From the NCBI GenBank assembly GCA_030018645.1, contig JASEHX010000007.1, forward strand, positions 1-26,141: a stretch of DNA of 26,141 nt. Direction: 5' to 3'. Source of the stretch: Candidatus Margulisiibacteriota bacterium (GTDB lineage: Bacteria > Margulisbacteria > WOR-1 > O2-12-FULL-45-9). The notes below the pieces were generated by a model. That model was not told the DNA's origin and did not search any database. It was given only the letters and a program-made list of their open reading frames with translations. Shown one piece after another: positions 13,825 to 22,901 of the stretch; position 1 is the stretch's first letter, and every line of letters starts with the position of its first letter. The position numbers were made by a program, and so were the translations under genes.

Positions 13825-15965
13825 AAAAAGTTAAGTTTTTATTCGGCGTCCATTGTCACCAGCCGATCGGCAACTTCGAGCATATTCTGGCGGAAGCGTA
13901 CGAAAAATCCTATTTGCCCTTCATCAAGGCCATGGAAAAGCACCCTAAAATAAAGTTTGCCGTCCATTACAGCGGGATCCTGTACGATTGGTTTATTGCC
14001 AAACAGCCTGAATTTATTGAACTGCTGAATAAACTGGCGCAAAGAGGGCAAATGGAAATTTTTACCGCCGGCTATTACGAGCCCGTTTTGCCCATCATTC
14101 CCGACTGCGACAAAATTGGTCAAATCAGCCAATCCAACCGCTTCATCATGGAGCATTTTAATACGGCGCCGCGCGGGGCATGGCTTACGGAAAGGATTTG
14201 GGAGCCGTCGCTTCCCAAAATCCTGGCCCCGCTGGGGATTGAATATGTTACGGTGGACGATTACCATTTTATCTCGGCCGGTTTGCCGCCGGATAAATTA
14301 TTCGGCTATTACATTACCGAAGACGAAGGGCACACCCTAAAAGTTTTCCCGATCAATAAAAACCTGCGCTACAAAATCCCTTTCAGCTTGCCGGAAGAAA
14401 CCATTAAATATTTACAGGAAATTAAAAATGACGGGACTCATCCTCCGGCCGCTATTTTGTTTGACGACGGCGAAAAGTTCGGCGTTTGGCCCGGCACATA
14501 CCAGTGGGTCTTTGAGGAAGGCTATCTGGAAAATTTATTGTGCCAACTAGAAAATAATGCCGACTGGATCGAGTTTTCTTCTTTCGCTGATTATGTCGAT
14601 GAATATCCCCCGCTGGGACGGATTTATTTGCCGACAGCTTCTTATTTTGAAATGATGGAATGGTCGCTTTTCCCCGAGGCCGGCAAAAAAATGGAAAAGA
14701 TAACCGCCGAACTCAAAAATAGCGGCAAATTTGACGAGTACAGCCAGTTTTTCAAAGGCGGGTTTTTTAGGAATTTTCTGGTCAAATATCCCGAATCCAA
14801 TAATATGCAAAAGAAAATGCTTTATGTCAGCGGCAAACTGCAAACCCTAAAAAGCGGAAAAAATTTTTTGAGCGAAAAGCGCACCGAAGAACAACTGCAT
14901 GATGCCACCCAAGAATTATATAAAGGACAGTGCAACTGCGCCTATTGGCACGGGGTTTTCGGCGGGCTTTATCTGAATTACCTGCGGCACGCGGTTTATG
15001 AACACTTGATCAAAGCCGAAGCCGCCATTGACCATTTTGTGCGCGGCCAGAAAAATTTTGTCGACCTGTCCGTGCTGGACTTTGACAAAGACGGCGGTGA
15101 CGAGATCCTTTTGTCCAACAACCTCTTAAATGTCTACCTGGCGCCGGCAAGGGGCGCGTCTATTTTTGAGCTCGATTACAAACCTAAAGCGTATAACTTG
15201 ACTGATACTCTTGCCCGGCGGGAAGAAGTTTATCACTCCAAGATAAAAGAAGCGCACAGCACTTCTGCCGGCGGCCCGGGCAGCATCCATGGGCTATCAC
15301 GGCTTAAGGAAGACGGATTAGATAAAATTTTACACTACGATTGGCATCCTCGGTTGTCTTTGCAAGACCATTTCTTAGGGCCGGATACAACCCTGGAAAA
15401 GTTCGCCGCGGTAGATTATGTTGAAGCCGGTAATTTTACCATTGAGCCCTATGTTTGCCTGCCTAAAAAAGCCAGCTCCGAAGTCAGTGTAAAATGCAAA
15501 AGGGACGGCCGGGTAAACGGCGCCCCGGTCCGGGTGGAAAAAAATATTTCTTTACTGGCCAAACAGTCGATTATCAATATTGAGTACCATATTTACAACC
15601 TCGGCACTGCGCCCCAAGAGCTTTGGTTTGGCAGTGAATTTAATTTTTCCTTGCTGGCAGGCAATTCTCCCGACCGCTTTTATGTTATTCCCGGACAAGT
15701 ATTGGCGGATAACAGTTTACAAAGCAGCGGCGAAACCAGCTTGGCGAATAGGGTAAAAGTGGTTGACGAGTGGGCCGGGTTTGCGGTAGTATTTGAGGCA
15801 GACAAGCCCGCCAATTTATGGCGCTTCCCAATTGAGACTATCTCCCAATCCGAGGGCGGGATGGAAAAGACTTACCAAAGCTCTGTGCTTCTGCCGAATT
15901 GGAAATTTCGCTTAGATCCGCAGGCCGGCTGGACGGTAAAAATTTCCCTGCGGGTTGAAGAATAG
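13821..15965 (+). CDS. GH57 4-alpha-glucanotransferase / alpha-amylase family protein
   Basis: The 714-residue protein opens with KFLFGVHCHQPIGNF and has nucleophile Glu124 in WLTERIWEPSLPK and acid/base Asp215 in LFDDGEKFGVWPGTYQW. Both positions fall one residue from those of the Thermococcus litoralis 4-alpha-glucanotransferase, the best-studied member. The second half fits the DUF1925/DUF1926 C-terminal domains of that enzyme (ASIFELDYKPKAYNL, LQDHFLGPDTTLE, WFGSEFNFSLLAG). The likely role is disproportionation of maltodextrins: moving glucan segments from one chain to another. No signal peptide. Start and previous stop overlap as ATGA, so translation is coupled to the first GH57 gene. 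Confidence 0.94.
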   Translation: MKKVKFLFGVHCHQPIGNFEHILAEAYEKSYLPFIKAMEKHPKIKFAVHYSGILYDWFIAKQPEFIELLNKLAQRGQMEIFTAGYYEPVLPIIPDCDKIGQISQSNRFIMEHFNTAPRGAWLTERIWEPSLPKILAPLGIEYVTVDDYHFISAGLPPDKLFGYYITEDEGHTLKVFPINKNLRYKIPFSLPEETIKYLQEIKNDGTHPPAAILFDDGEKFGVWPGTYQWVFEEGYLENLLCQLENNADWIEFSSFADYVDEYPPLGRIYLPTASYFEMMEWSLFPEAGKKMEKITAELKNSGKFDEYSQFFKGGFFRNFLVKYPESNNMQKKMLYVSGKLQTLKSGKNFLSEKRTEEQLHDATQELYKGQCNCAYWHGVFGGLYLNYLRHAVYEHLIKAEAAIDHFVRGQKNFVDLSVLDFDKDGGDEILLSNNLLNVYLAPARGASIFELDYKPKAYNLTDTLARREEVYHSKIKEAHSTSAGGPGSIHGLSRLKEDGLDKILHYDWHPRLSLQDHFLGPDTTLEKFAAVDYVEAGNFTIEPYVCLPKKASSEVSVKCKRDGRVNGAPVRVEKNISLLAKQSIINIEYHIYNLGTAPQELWFGSEFNFSLLAGNSPDRFYVIPGQVLADNSLQSSGETSLANRVKVVDEWAGFAVVFEADKPANLWRFPIETISQSEGGMEKTYQSSVLLPNWKFRLDPQAGWTVKISLRVEE

Positions 15966-15973
15966 GAGGAATT

Positions 15974-17011
15974 ATGCCGGAGCTAAGAAAGGATCCTGTT
16001 TCTGACCGCTGGGTAGTAATTTCCAGTGAACGCGGCCGCCGTCCCTCTGACTTTGGCGCTGTTTCCGTCGCGGAAGAAGGCGCCGGCGTAAAATTTTGCC
16101 CGTTTTGCGAAGGCAATGAGACCAAAACCCCGCCCGAAATTACGGCTTGGCGCAAGCCCGGCACCACCGCCAACACTCCCGGCTGGGATGTAAGGATAAT
16201 CCCGAACAAATTCCCGGCGCTGATCATTGAAGGCGAAGTAAACCGTACCGGCATCGGTTTTTTTGACATGATGAGCGGCATCGGCGCGCATGAAGTTATC
16301 GTTGAAACCCCCCGCCACAACCTCGCCATCCCCGACATGGAAGATTCGCATGTGGAAAAAATCCTGTGGGCTTACAAGCAAAGATTACTGGATTTAGAAA
16401 AAGATCCGCGTTTCCGCTATATTTTGGTCTTTAAAAATTACGGGATCGCCGCGGGGGCCTCGCTTTCCCACCCGCACTCGCAGTTAATTGCCACCCCCAT
16501 TACCCCGCGCTATGTAAAACTAGAGCTGGCCAACTCACGCGCCTATTTCCTAGAAAAAGAACGCTGTATTTTCTGCGACATTATCCGGCAGGAACTGGGC
16601 GCCGGCGTCAGGTTAGTGTATGAGAATGAATATTTTGTGGTCATTGCCCCCTTTGCTTCCCGCTTCCCATTTGAAGTATGGCTCTTGCCGCGCCGCCATG
16701 AACACGGTTTTCAAATCATGCCCGATGAAGAACGTTTATTACTGGCTCGTTGTTTAAAAGATATTTTAAAGCGCTTAAAAAAGACCCTCAATGATCCGCC
16801 CTATAATTTTGTTTTGCACACTGCTCCCAATCCCGTTCCCCGCCCCGGCAAACCCGATTACTGGGGGACCGTGCAGTACGATTTCCACTGGCATATTGAA
16901 ATTATCCCGCGGCTGACCAAAATGGCCGGTTTTGAATGGGGCTCCGGCCTCTATATAAACCCAACCTCTCCCGAAGAGGCGGCTAAATATTTAAGGGAAG
17001 TGGAAATTTAA
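15974..17011 (+). CDS. galT: Galactose-1-phosphate uridylyltransferase family protein (GalT-like)
   Basis: The 345-residue HIT-superfamily protein has the zinc ligands of GalT (Cys42, Cys45 in CPFCEGNE; His166) and the nucleophilic histidine of the SHPHSQ motif (His168), which forms the nucleotidyl-enzyme. A second CxxC (Cys198, Cys201) and HWHIEI near the end also fit. The textbook reaction swaps UMP between UDP-glucose and galactose-1-phosphate. In this operon, with no galK or galE, a related reaction such as nucleotide-sugar phosphorolysis (ADP-glucose phosphorylase-like) is an equally good guess. The gene has a good ribosome site (AGGAGGA, 15964-15970) and its TAA overlaps the next ATG by one base. 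Confidence 0.92.
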   Translation: MPELRKDPVSDRWVVISSERGRRPSDFGAVSVAEEGAGVKFCPFCEGNETKTPPEITAWRKPGTTANTPGWDVRIIPNKFPALIIEGEVNRTGIGFFDMMSGIGAHEVIVETPRHNLAIPDMEDSHVEKILWAYKQRLLDLEKDPRFRYILVFKNYGIAAGASLSHPHSQLIATPITPRYVKLELANSRAYFLEKERCIFCDIIRQELGAGVRLVYENEYFVVIAPFASRFPFEVWLLPRRHEHGFQIMPDEERLLLARCLKDILKRLKKTLNDPPYNFVLHTAPNPVPRPGKPDYWGTVQYDFHWHIEIIPRLTKMAGFEWGSGLYINPTSPEEAAKYLREVEI

Positions 17012-17976
17012 TGATCAGGACCAAAGCACCGGCGAAAAAGAAAGCGGCTAAACCAAAAGCAGTCAAAAAACCGGTCGTTCGCACTCGCAAGACGCCGGTC
17101 CGCCGGGTATCTCGTAAGACGACCAACGACCAACGACCAACGACTTACGACTTGCGACCTACGCCATTGCCTGTCCAAGAAAAAGTAGAAGACACCAAAT
17201 ATTATCCTGGCCCGGTCGTGCAAAAATTTGAAGAACGGCACGAATTCTTGTTTCCCGAAAGATACGGCGACAACAAAATCACCCTGATGGTGCGCGATCC
17301 TTACTGGCTGTTCGCTTATTGGGAAATCAATGAAAAGCGCAGCGCCGAAATTGTCCGCGAACTTAGCCAGGCCGTCTTTTCCCAAAGCCGGTTAACCCTG
17401 CGCGTTTATAATGTGGACAATTGGGATTCATTTGATATCGAAGTGACCGGCGGAGCAAAAAATTGGTACTTGCGGGTCTCTTCTGATGCTTCTTATTGTG
17501 TCGATATCGGTTATAAGACTCCTGACGGCCGCTTCATTGCCGCCGCCCGCTCCAATATTGTCCGCACCCCGCTTGACCGCATGTCCGATATTATTGATGA
17601 GCAATGGATGATCCCGGATTGGGAAAAATTATATTTATTATCCGGCGGCTTCCGCGTCGGGGCCAGCTCGGGTGAAGTAAAAGAATTGTCTTCCGGGTCA
17701 TTTGTCAAGGAAATAGGCCCCCGGCCTTTCTGGCTGTGGGTTAAGACCGATGTTATTGTTTACGGCGCGACCGAACCTTCGGCCACGGTTTCGGTTCAGG
17801 GCCGAAAAGTTAACCTGCGGCCGGACGGTACTTTTTCCTTGCGCTACGAACTGCCGGAAGGGAAATTTTATTTCCCAGTGGAAGCGGTCCGCGACGACGG
17901 CCGGGAGCGCCGCAATATCACCCCCACTGTCGACCGAAAGACCGAGCCTGCCTGCCAACAGGCAGGTAGCCATTAA
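17011..17976 (+). CDS. DUF4912 domain protein with Lys-rich N-terminus
   Basis: The 321-residue protein has three parts. Residues 1-35 are Lys/Ala/Arg-rich, like a histone H1 tail. Residues 36-50 (TTNDQRPTTYDLRPT) are encoded by a 7-bp tandem array. The rest holds DUF4912, with the diagnostic ITLMVRDPYWLFAYWEIN and a later WMIPDWEKLYLLSGG block, and a C-terminal beta-sandwich (PFWLWVKTDVIVYGATEPSATV). DUF4912 genes are often found beside GH57 branching enzymes, as here; the domain may bind glucan, but its function is unproven. The C-terminus (PACQQAGSH) is encoded by a small palindrome. No signal peptide. It overlaps both neighbours by one base (TAATG). Confidence 0.88.
   Translation: MIRTKAPAKKKAAKPKAVKKPVVRTRKTPVRRVSRKTTNDQRPTTYDLRPTPLPVQEKVEDTKYYPGPVVQKFEERHEFLFPERYGDNKITLMVRDPYWLFAYWEINEKRSAEIVRELSQAVFSQSRLTLRVYNVDNWDSFDIEVTGGAKNWYLRVSSDASYCVDIGYKTPDGRFIAAARSNIVRTPLDRMSDIIDEQWMIPDWEKLYLLSGGFRVGASSGEVKELSSGSFVKEIGPRPFWLWVKTDVIVYGATEPSATVSVQGRKVNLRPDGTFSLRYELPEGKFYFPVEAVRDDGRERRNITPTVDRKTEPACQQAGSH
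17113..17161. repeat. Heptamer tandem array inside the DUF4912 gene
   Basis: Seven consecutive 7-bp units run CGTAAGA, three perfect CGACCAA, CGACTTA, CGACTTG and CGACCTA. Because 7 is not a multiple of 3, three units encode seven residues and the peptide reads TTNDQRPTTYDLRPT. The CGACTTA unit is a rotation of the unit in the coaBC array, so the arrays are one family. Confidence 0.92.
17947..17966. repeat. CCTGCCTG palindrome at the end of the DUF4912 gene
   Basis: CCTGCCTG (17947-17954) and CAGGCAGG (17959-17966) pair perfectly around CCAA. It replaces what would be the last residues of the protein and ends 7 nt before the stop codon. Hairpins of this type may be small dispersed repeats; only one copy is visible here. 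Confidence 0.75.
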
Positions 17977-19571
17977 TGGAAAACGGCTACCTTTCCCTTG
18001 TCCTGCATGCTCATCTTCCTTTTGTCCGCCATCCGGAGCATGAAGATTTTCTGGAAGAAGACTGGTATTACGAAGCCATTACCGAAACCTATATCCCGCT
18101 TCTAATTGTTTTTGATAAGTTAGTGCGCGACGGGGTTGATTTTCGCATAACTATTTCCATTTCGCCCACCCTCCTTGCCATGTTCCTTGATCCCCTCCTG
18201 CAAAACCGCTACTTAAAACATCTCGACAGTTTAATTGAGCTTTCCTACAAAGAAATTGACCGCACCCACTATTACCCGGACATGCATAAACTGGCGCGGA
18301 TGTACAACCAAAAATTTCTGGATGCCCGCGGCTTATTTGAATCAAAGTACCACCGCAACCTGGCTGCGGCCTTCAAGCATTTTGCCGACCTGGGAAAAAT
18401 AGAATTAATTACCTGTGCCGGCACCCACTGCTTCCTTCCTTTACAGGAAATGTACCGGCCCCTGGTCCGCGCCCAGGTAAAAACCGCCGTCGCCCTGCAC
18501 GAAAAAACCTTTGGCCGCAAACCTTTAGGAATGTGGCTGCCCGAATGCGGCTACCATCCGGGCGATGATGAAATTTTAAAGGACGCGGGGGTGCGCTACT
18601 TTTTCGTCGATACCCACGGGATTTTGCACGGGACGCCGCGGCCCAAATACGGCATCTTTGCGCCGGTGTACTGCAAATCGGGCGTGGCGGCTTTTGGACG
18701 GGATATTGAATCGTCCAAAGCCGTCTGGAGCGCCAAAGAGGGCTATCCGGGTGATTACAATTACCGCGAATTCTACCGCGATATCGGTTTTGATGCCGAC
18801 TATGATTATATTCGCCCTTACATCCATGTTGACGGGACCCGTATCCAAACCGGCATTAAATATTTCCGCATTACCGGCCCCAACATTGACTTGTCCAATA
18901 AAGAACTTTATGTGCCAGAGTGGGCGCGGGAAAAAGCCGCCGAGCACGCCGGCAATTTTATGTTCAACCGCCAAAAGCAAGTGGAACATCTTCATAATTT
19001 TCTAGGCAAACCGCCGATTATTATTGCGCCTTATGACGCTGAACTCTACGGCCACTGGTGGTATGAAGGTCCCGAGTGGCTGGAATTCCTCTGCCGCAAA
19101 ATTCATTATGACCAAAGCGAGCTTAAAATGATTACCCCCGGAGAATATTTAGAAAAGTATCCAAAAAATCAGGTCGTGACGCCTTCCTATTCTTCCTGGG
19201 GCTGGAAGGGCTATGCTGAATACTGGCTGGAAGGGTCCAACGATTGGATTTACCAACATTTGCACAAAGCCGGCGAAAGGATGATTGAGCTGGCCAACCA
19301 ATATCCCGTCGCTGATGGATTATTAAAGAGAGCGTTAAATCAGGCGGCCCGTGAACTGATGCTCGCTCAAAGCTCTGATTGGGCTTTTATCATGAAAACC
19401 GGCACCTGCGTCCCTTACGCCCACAAGCGCTTCAAAGACCATATTGAAAGATTTACGCGGCTTTACGAAGCAATCAAGGCCAACGCTATTGATGCGCCTT
19501 ATTTAGCGGAGATCGAAGGGAAAGATAATTTATTCCCGGAAATTGATTGGCGGGATTGTCGGACGAATTAA
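17976..19571 (+). CDS. GH57 1,4-alpha-glucan branching enzyme
   Basis: The 531-residue protein matches the GH57/DUF1957 branching enzymes of thermophiles and cyanobacteria. It begins GYLSLVLHAHLPFVRHPE, has nucleophile Glu190 in GMWLPECGYHPG and acid/base Asp354 in IAPYDAELYGHWWYEGP. C-terminal helices (about 425-531) include SYSSWGWKGYAEYWL and the RELMLAQSSDWAFIMKTG block. It cuts an alpha-1,4 chain and re-attaches it as an alpha-1,6 branch, shaping glycogen-like polymer in the cytoplasm. It is the last gene of the operon; its ATG overlaps the DUF4912 stop. Its own TAA shares TTAA (19568-19571) with the stop codon of the convergent HEAT gene, with no terminator between. Confidence 0.94.
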   Translation: MENGYLSLVLHAHLPFVRHPEHEDFLEEDWYYEAITETYIPLLIVFDKLVRDGVDFRITISISPTLLAMFLDPLLQNRYLKHLDSLIELSYKEIDRTHYYPDMHKLARMYNQKFLDARGLFESKYHRNLAAAFKHFADLGKIELITCAGTHCFLPLQEMYRPLVRAQVKTAVALHEKTFGRKPLGMWLPECGYHPGDDEILKDAGVRYFFVDTHGILHGTPRPKYGIFAPVYCKSGVAAFGRDIESSKAVWSAKEGYPGDYNYREFYRDIGFDADYDYIRPYIHVDGTRIQTGIKYFRITGPNIDLSNKELYVPEWAREKAAEHAGNFMFNRQKQVEHLHNFLGKPPIIIAPYDAELYGHWWYEGPEWLEFLCRKIHYDQSELKMITPGEYLEKYPKNQVVTPSYSSWGWKGYAEYWLEGSNDWIYQHLHKAGERMIELANQYPVADGLLKRALNQAARELMLAQSSDWAFIMKTGTCVPYAHKRFKDHIERFTRLYEAIKANAIDAPYLAEIEGKDNLFPEIDWRDCRTN

Positions 19572-22500
19572 CTCGCCCGGCTCAATATTTGCCTAATCGC
19601 TTCAGCGCTTGCTTCCCTGACCCTTTCCCAAGGATGCTCCATCTGTTCAAAAAGCAGTCCCAGGTCTGCTTCGGAACCAAGGCCGCCCAGCGTTCTTATC
19701 AGGGCGGGACAGCCTTCATAAAAAGCAGAGTTGCTCCCTGAATTCGGCTCCTTTATAAAACCGCCGGCGGTCTGAAAAGAGGCTAATTGCCGTCGAGCGG
19801 TTGAAAGCGCTTGGTCGGGAAATTGGGCGCGAAGCGCCGATAAACAAACATCAAAAGTTATTTGGACTTGCCTGCCAACCACCTTATCAACCAGAAGCGG
19901 TTCTGTTGACCGATCGGATAAGCGGCAAATTGCCGAAAATAACGCTTGTTGCGTTTGCTCTGCGGTATGATATTTAAATGAATCGGCCGCCGCCAGCAGT
20001 GTTTCCACCTCCTCCGCCTTGCCTAACCGGCCGATAACAGCAAAACATATCTCGATCAAATCTGTCCCTTTAATCCTTTTAATTATCCACTGCTTTGCTC
20101 GGCAAAGCGCCTCATTAGGATCAAACTTTTCCAACACCATCAAGCCCATTCTTACTTGCCTCTCATCATACTGATAGGATTCTGTTACCTCTGCCCATGC
20201 CCTGGCTTGGGGCAAATCAGCCTCGGTCATTAACGGTAGGCAGGCCTCTAAAGTGCCGTTTGTTTTATAATTAACTGCCATTGCCATACCAATCAAAGCT
20301 TTTTTTTCTGCCGCGGTTGGGCCAATGGCCGCAAAATATTCGAAGCAAAGCAATTTGGTCTTCTTAAAACGATCTCTGAATCTAGCCATCATCAGCTCCC
20401 TGACATCAACCAGTTTTGATCTGGTCGCCGCCCGGATGGCCGCCGCCCGAACTTTAATATCATAATGCACCAACCCTCTTCTGATTTCCGCCAGTTCAGA
20501 GGGTTCGGCTATCTCAATCGGACTAGTCGGCGGTGCAGCTTCTGTCTTTTGTATTGGCGGCTCCGGAGCCGTCAGTGCTTTTCCGGCGCTTGCCGCCCAT
20601 TCCGCAATTGGGGACTCCAGCATTGCCCGCAAAGCAATCCTGGTTTCTTCTGCGGTAGCCGGCCGGGTAATTCTTGAGTCGCCTAAAAGGGGGCCGTTGT
20701 GTTCGGCCTGGCCTGCGATCGGCGTTGTCGTTGGCGGTTTCTTTGACGGTACTAATATCTCTGTAATGCCGCACACCGCCGCGGAAGCTAAAACCGGATT
20801 TGACGCTGTCAACATGTGTTGTAATGCTTCCAGCCGGCTGGCATCCGATAAGTGAATGATTGCCCGGCAGGCCCTCTTCTTCACTTTCTCTTCGGCGTCA
20901 GGGGTAAGGAATTCGCAAATCCTCTCCCACTCCCCTTCCTGCTCATAATATTCAATCAGCCGCTCCTGCAGTTCCGGCGAATCCTGCGCGGCGGCGCAGA
21001 CAAGTCCTATCAGGTGGGCTGCTTTAAGCGCCAGGGCCAGCTCGGTCGCTGCCTGTTTTTGTGCCGGAGTGCCGCTGCTCAAGAGCTGGGTAATTGGCGG
21101 CAGGTGCGCCTCATTGACGAGCTTTGCCATGATTGCCCGGGCCTGCTTTGCATGGGAAGGGTGGTGGGCGGCAATAAAAGCATAGGCCTCTAAAATACAA
21201 GTAAAACCATTGCCGGGCAACCACCTTTCCAGTGCCGCCAGGGCGGCACCCACCAGGGTTTGGCTGGGGCTAACCAGCATCCGCCGCAAATTAAAACGGT
21301 CGCTGGTAATATCATCTTCGCTTAATGCCTGGGCAAAGCGCCCCGTATTTTTTTTCTCATCTTCGCCTTTAAGTAATTTTTGGAGCGCTTCGGCCGCGGA
21401 ATATTCTATAGGAAATATAGGAAACATCTTTTCTGCCAGCAAATGTATTGTCCCCTCCTGCAATGCCAGCACCTGTTCCCCGATTTTCTGGGCATCCGGA
21501 GCTTCCAAATCTAATAGAGCAAGCGCCGCGGCCACCCTCACAGTTTCCTCCATATTTTCCGCCGCTTCCCGCAAGGCCGGAATATCTTCTGCGGAGGCAA
21601 ATTTGACAAAAATTTCAATTGCCGTTTCTGCCACTCGTTGATGGCCTACTAGTAGAGGCAGAACGACCTTGTAATTGCTCCTATCAACCACTGCTTTTAA
21701 GCAATCCAGCCAAACATATTCATAATTACTTGCCGTATTTCTGCCCCGATTTGCCGGTTCAAGTTGGGATAAAATCAAATCCAAATCTTCCGGCGCTGCA
21801 ATGCGCGGCAGTATCTTGGCGGCAATGCCGGCATATTTCGTATCTGCCAGCCATTCAAGCATGAGGGGCAGTAACTCGCGCACAGCTAATTCATCAACCG
21901 CCGCCTGTACATAATAATCGGGTAGTTTTTTGATCAATTCGCTATCCGGCAATATTTTTGCCAGCAAAGCGGCAATTCTATAATCATTCACCTCTTGCGT
22001 CGTTCTTTGTTCTCTTTCAATTGCCTGCAGTACGCCCCTTATTTCGGCGCTTTCCGCCTGCCTTAAAAAAGCCCGGGCCAGCTCTACCCGTCCTTCTTCC
22101 GCATTCTTGGAGTGGATAGAAGGTACACTTAGCAGTCGTTTTATTTCCGGCAAATCCCCTTTGTCAGAAAGCAGAGCAAACAGCCGCAAATCATCAGAAG
22201 AGGAAGCTCCTCCATTTTTTACCCGCTGGGCAATGGCTGTCTTAATCCTTTTCCAGCCTTCCTGTTGATCGCCGGTTGCCGCCGGCGGCCCGGCCGCGGC
22301 TCTTGCCCTAGCTTGCAAACTTTCCGTTTCCCGGCGCAATTTAGCCGGCCAAGTGGGATCTGCCGGATCGATGCGCACTAAAGCTTCCAAGGCAGTAATA
22401 AAATGATCGGCCGATAATCTTTGTTGACCGCTTTCAAAACCCAGCACGATTCGGCGAAAATAAGCCGTTGCACGTCTTAAATCTGCTTTTTCCAATTGTT

Positions 22501-22888
22501 TCGCCTCTGCCAGCAGGTCGGTTGGCACTACGCCCTCCAATTTCGCCCAATCTACCAACTGCAAAATAATACCGCTGTCCTCCAGGACAGCAATAATAGC
22601 GGGTTTATACTGGTCGGGGATTAGGGGTTTTACCGCTTCAAATAATTCTTCGGCTAGCTGGTCGGGCTGTAGTTTTTGTTTGCTTACTTTCCTGGCAATA
22701 AGAGTTGAGATTGGTGGAATTAGGGCCGCGTTTTGGCAATGCAAGCCAAGCGCCGCCGCCCGGCGGGCAATTACTGCGGCAATGGTATGGATAATACGAT
22801 GAGCAGAAAGTCGTTGGGCGGATGATAATCTGCGCGCCTGTAATTGAGAAGTTAAAGACAAATTGGCCGCGGCCGCAGTAGTTGACAT
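19568..22888 (-). CDS. Large HEAT-repeat-type alpha-solenoid protein
   Basis: The 1106-residue protein starts at ATG 22888, chosen because AAGGAG (22904-22899) lies 10 nt upstream; the frame is open further but that sequence overlaps the previous gene. It begins with an Ala/Ser/Leu/Gln-rich segment, then a predominantly helical body. HEAT-like units are visible, for example EDIPALREAAENMEETVRVAAALALLDLE and, near the end, EADLGLLFEQMEHPWERVREASAEAIRQIL. A Pro/Glu-rich linker (about residues 776-803) separates two solenoid blocks; the second begins LAEIRRGLVHYDIKVRAAAIRA. There is no signal peptide or membrane segment. It probably serves as a scaffold for protein binding. It follows the Clp-like ATPase and the 180-aa gene in one operon, so it may be their partner. 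No enzymatic motif is seen. Confidence 0.85.
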   Translation of the reverse strand: MSTTAAAANLSLTSQLQARRLSSAQRLSAHRIIHTIAAVIARRAAALGLHCQNAALIPPISTLIARKVSKQKLQPDQLAEELFEAVKPLIPDQYKPAIIAVLEDSGIILQLVDWAKLEGVVPTDLLAEAKQLEKADLRRATAYFRRIVLGFESGQQRLSADHFITALEALVRIDPADPTWPAKLRRETESLQARARAAAGPPAATGDQQEGWKRIKTAIAQRVKNGGASSSDDLRLFALLSDKGDLPEIKRLLSVPSIHSKNAEEGRVELARAFLRQAESAEIRGVLQAIEREQRTTQEVNDYRIAALLAKILPDSELIKKLPDYYVQAAVDELAVRELLPLMLEWLADTKYAGIAAKILPRIAAPEDLDLILSQLEPANRGRNTASNYEYVWLDCLKAVVDRSNYKVVLPLLVGHQRVAETAIEIFVKFASAEDIPALREAAENMEETVRVAAALALLDLEAPDAQKIGEQVLALQEGTIHLLAEKMFPIFPIEYSAAEALQKLLKGEDEKKNTGRFAQALSEDDITSDRFNLRRMLVSPSQTLVGAALAALERWLPGNGFTCILEAYAFIAAHHPSHAKQARAIMAKLVNEAHLPPITQLLSSGTPAQKQAATELALALKAAHLIGLVCAAAQDSPELQERLIEYYEQEGEWERICEFLTPDAEEKVKKRACRAIIHLSDASRLEALQHMLTASNPVLASAAVCGITEILVPSKKPPTTTPIAGQAEHNGPLLGDSRITRPATAEETRIALRAMLESPIAEWAASAGKALTAPEPPIQKTEAAPPTSPIEIAEPSELAEIRRGLVHYDIKVRAAAIRAATRSKLVDVRELMMARFRDRFKKTKLLCFEYFAAIGPTAAEKKALIGMAMAVNYKTNGTLEACLPLMTEADLPQARAWAEVTESYQYDERQVRMGLMVLEKFDPNEALCRAKQWIIKRIKGTDLIEICFAVIGRLGKAEEVETLLAAADSFKYHTAEQTQQALFSAICRLSDRSTEPLLVDKVVGRQVQITFDVCLSALRAQFPDQALSTARRQLASFQTAGGFIKEPNSGSNSAFYEGCPALIRTLGGLGSEADLGLLFEQMEHPWERVREASAEAIRQILSRAS

Positions 22889-22901
22889 GGTTTTGTGCTC
22901 C

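Noticed and set aside
15838..16381. Minus-strand frames of 166 and 132 codons opposite galT
   Set aside because: They overlap the GalT zinc and active-site codons on the plus strand and show no protein-like pattern.
17113..17161. Possible CRISPR array
   Set aside because: The repeats are contiguous 7-bp units with no spacers and lie in a reading frame; no cas genes are present.
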